From Caldifarciminota bacterium (GTDB lineage: Bacteria; Hydrothermota; Tepidihabitantia; SM23-42), in contig DAOVAN010000090.1 of assembly GCA_030671005.1 (NCBI GenBank), forward strand, positions 1-6,608: a stretch of 6,608 bases of DNA, given 5' to 3'. The number at the start of each line of letters is the position of its first letter. Positions within the stretch are counted from its first letter, which is position 1. The position numbers and the translations under genes are program-made. This document shows positions 4,576-6,608 of the stretch, one piece after another. A model generated the notes under the pieces. It ran no database searches and was not told where the DNA came from. It saw only the letters and a list, made by a program, of their open reading frames with translations.

Positions 4576-6608
4576 CTACGCTCGTTGAACGAAGCGCTCA
4601 TATTTGGTTTTTTCTTCTGTGTCGTGGTGAGCGATTGGTAATGTAGTATACGCATCAGCGATCAGCGAATCGTCTTGCATAGTTCCGACGATTTGCATTA
4701 CTGGTCCGATCTTGTCTGAGTTGTACTTATTCGGGAATATTACAACCTCCAGAATATCGGTTTCATCGTCAATCGTTAGAAAACACATCAATTTGTTGTT
4801 TCTCGTGCGAATAGTTCTTCTGGTGATAAGCGTCCCGATGATTTTTGTTTCTCTTTTTCTTGATAATTCGGATATATGCACTCGGCGCGCCGGATAGAAT
4901 ATTTCTAGGATATGTTTTTCAGGGATGAATTCAATTGTTTTAAGTTGATCCAATAGTTTAACTTGGTCGCGGAAATCACGAAATTTAGGGGTTTTTTCAG
5001 CGAAATCGGGAATGATTTCTTTTGGGATCTTTGAATCTAACAAGAGAAAGTACAGTTCAGGCCAGGTATGTTCAAATGTATCCAAACTCTTGGATTTTAT
5101 CAAGGAAACGCCTTCGTCGATTGAAGGCCGCACGCGATAAAAGAAATTCCGTGCATCCTTGAAAGGCCTCAGTTTGATGATCCTTTTTATTGTTTCTATA
5201 GAGAGGTCTCTTATTTCATCCAACCCGGTCAGGAGTGATGAGTCGAATACAATGAATTTATTTTCACTCTTGCTGACGTCGGGTGCTAGGATTTTTATTC
5301 CCCATCTCCGTGCTTCGTTGATATAAGCGCCAGTAGGGTAGTAGCCGCCTTTATTATTTATGACCTGACAAAAAAATTTGAGCGGCTCGTAGAATTTTTG
5401 GTATGTCGACAAATAGGCGAGCGTTGCATACGTTATACTATGTGCCTTGTTGAACCCGAACGAAGAAAATGATCTTATACGATCCCAAACAGGCTCGATT
5501 TCCTTGTTGCAGTAGTTCATATTCTTTGCTTTAGAAAAAAATATTTCCTTGAGTTCCTTCATGCTATTCAAATTTCGCGCCTTGGTCATTGCGCGACGTA
5601 GCATATCTCCATCGCTCAATGAGAAATGGGCGAAGTCATGGGCGATTTGCAAGATCTGTTCTTGATACACAGGAATGCCAAGCGTATCATACAGAGCCTC
5701 CTGGAGCATTGGATGCGGGTAGTCTACTCTCTCTTCGCCTTTGATTCGTTTGAGAAACCTTTCTTTCATGCCACCTTGGGCTGGGCCTGGTCGGATGATG
5801 GCGATCGCATTGGCAATATCCATGGTTATTTTTGGGTTTATACGTTTGAGCATATATCTAACCATTGGGCTTTCGATCTGAAAGCAACCCAGGGTTTTTG
5901 CTTTACCGATGAACTGGAAGACTTCCGTGTCGTTAAAATTGATCTTCTCTTTTGACAAATACAATTCGGGGAAACCTCTCACGCCGAGAATATCGATTTT
6001 TACTAAACCAACCATTTCGACCCCATCTTTGTCTAGGTGGGTAACCTGATCTGCAGGACTGGGGTATAGTGGTACATAATTGTAGATTTGTTTTGGGGTT
6101 ATGACAATGCCGCTTGGATGGCATGAAAAATAATGGGGATAGCCAATAATTCTTTCGGATAGGTCATGTATGACCTGTATGGTTTTTTCTTCGAGGTGAT
6201 TATTGATACTTTTCAGTTCACGCGGTGTGATGCCATGAGCACGGGCTGTTTCGCGGAAGCTCGCCCGGCGCTTGAAGCGATTGACTACCGAAATGTGAGC
6301 GACGTAGTCGCTGCCGAATTTTTTGTAAATTTCTTTTATCAATCTTTCACGCTGGCTGAACTCAACATCAACGTCAATGTCGGGTGGCTCGGTGCGTTGA
6401 GGATTTAGGAATCTTTCAAATGGCAGGTTATGTTTCAGTGGATTCGTTATTGATAACCCCAATGTATAGAGAATAAAGGACGAGGCGGCTGAGCCGCGTA
6501 CATTCATGCCGATGCCCTTTTGGAGGGCGAACTCTTTCAAGTGATAGACCAGGGAAAAATGGGGTGCAAACCCGGTGTTCATAACGATCTGGTATTCATA
6601 GTCAAGAC
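4576..6608 (-). CDS. C-family DNA polymerase, DnaE2/ImuC-like alpha subunit (partial, 5' end off window)
   Basis: C-terminal two thirds of a DnaE-type replicative or translesion polymerase. The frame stays open to the right edge, and the codons before the ATG at 6580-6582 read L-D-Y-E-Y-Q-I-V, which continue the family's conserved pre-palm segment. The true start and the PHP domain are therefore outside. Numbered from that Met: the palm begins near 24 with R-G-S-A-A-S-S (30-36). The catalytic acidic motif P-P-D-I-D-V-D is at 66-72 (D70, D72) and the third Asp, D197, lies in K-I-D-I-L-G. Further polymerase motifs are G-C-F-Q-I-E-S (232-238), R-P-G-P (264-267), Y-Q-E-Q (306-309), D-M-L-R-R-A-M (326-332) and F-G-F-N-K-A-H-S (375-382). 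A degenerate helix-hairpin-helix lies near 448-490, a possible clamp-binding Q-V-K-L-L at 540-544, and an OB fold near 578-645. It ends soon after the OB fold, with no tau-binding domain. E-P-P-D-I-D-V-D, R-P-G-P-A-Q-G-G-M and A-R-R-W-G-I resemble error-prone DnaE2/ImuC more than DnaE1. Polymerase identity is firm; the subfamily is inference. Stop at 4576-4578. Confidence 0.93.
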   Translation of the reverse strand, partial: LDYEYQIVMNTGFAPHFSLVYHLKEFALQKGIGMNVRGSAASSFILYTLGLSITNPLKHNLPFERFLNPQRTEPPDIDVDVEFSQRERLIKEIYKKFGSDYVAHISVVNRFKRRASFRETARAHGITPRELKSINNHLEEKTIQVIHDLSERIIGYPHYFSCHPSGIVITPKQIYNYVPLYPSPADQVTHLDKDGVEMVGLVKIDILGVRGFPELYLSKEKINFNDTEVFQFIGKAKTLGCFQIESPMVRYMLKRINPKITMDIANAIAIIRPGPAQGGMKERFLKRIKGEERVDYPHPMLQEALYDTLGIPVYQEQILQIAHDFAHFSLSDGDMLRRAMTKARNLNSMKELKEIFFSKAKNMNYCNKEIEPVWDRIRSFSSFGFNKAHSITYATLAYLSTYQKFYEPLKFFCQVINNKGGYYPTGAYINEARRWGIKILAPDVSKSENKFIVFDSSLLTGLDEIRDLSIETIKRIIKLRPFKDARNFFYRVRPSIDEGVSLIKSKSLDTFEHTWPELYFLLLDSKIPKEIIPDFAEKTPKFRDFRDQVKLLDQLKTIEFIPEKHILEIFYPARRVHISELSRKRETKIIGTLITRRTIRTRNNKLMCFLTIDDETDILEVVIFPNKYNSDKIGPVMQIVGTMQDDSLIADAYTTLPIAHHDTEEKTKYERFVQRA
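4579..4613 (+). terminator. Weak candidate terminator downstream of the secreted protein gene
   Basis: CGCTCG (4579-4584) can pair with CG-AGCG (4590-4596, one bulged A) around a 5-nt loop, and six T residues occur at 4608-4613. The stem is short and bulged, and the T-run starts 11 nt after it, so this is far from a textbook intrinsic terminator. It lies inside the last codons of the convergent polymerase gene, where any terminator for the plus-strand gene would have to be. No better one is visible. Confidence 0.2.

Noticed and set aside
5881..5904. 7-bp inverted repeat AAAGCAA/TTGCTTT in the polymerase gene
   Set aside because: Short AT-rich arms with a 10-nt loop inside conserved codons; expected by chance.
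4576..6582. ATG at 6580-6582 as the true start of the polymerase
   Set aside because: The codons upstream stay open to the window edge and encode conserved DnaE residues (L-D-Y-E-Y-Q-I-V), and the PHP domain would be missing. The gene is cut by the window, not short.

Overview
The window carries four protein-coding genes packed almost end to end, with one 150-170 bp regulatory gap. No RNA gene, mobile element, CRISPR array or long DNA repeat is visible. The organism looks like a Gram-negative-type bacterium of the FCB/Bacteroidota-related assemblage, because the secreted protein ends in a type IX secretion (T9SS) type A sorting domain. An uncultured lineage such as candidate division WOR-3 (Stahlbacteria) or a relative would fit the mix of T9SS cargo and a divergent DnaE-type polymerase. 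That placement is inference; nothing in the window fixes the taxon.

Layout. Positions 23-1768 (minus strand) hold two tandem EamA/DMT-family membrane transporters, 280 and 297 residues. Only 9 nt separate them, and the stop of the first abuts the Shine-Dalgarno of the second, so they form a translationally coupled operon. Positions 1769-1942 are a divergent control region. It has a good sigma-70-like promoter facing each way (TTGACC-N16-TATAAT on minus, TTGACA-N16-TAGTAT on plus) and a strong ribosome binding site on each side. Positions 1943-4573 (plus) encode an 876-residue exported multidomain protein: signal peptide, alpha-helical toroid-like region, beta-sandwich modules, a Rossmann/GATase-like region and the T9SS tail. 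Positions 4576-6608 (minus) hold the C-terminal two thirds of a C-family DNA polymerase (DnaE type, with DnaE2/ImuC-like motifs). It runs off the right edge, and its stop lies only 2 nt from the stop of the secreted-protein gene.

How the genes relate. The transporter pair and the exported protein share only a divergent promoter region; no metabolic link can be read from sequence. The polymerase is convergent and belongs to a separate transcription unit whose upstream part is outside the window. I see no clear new multi-gene system. The points most worth a second look are the architecture of the secreted protein with its internal 51-residue repeat, the divergent short DnaE, and a perfect 10-bp stem-loop inside the first transporter gene.
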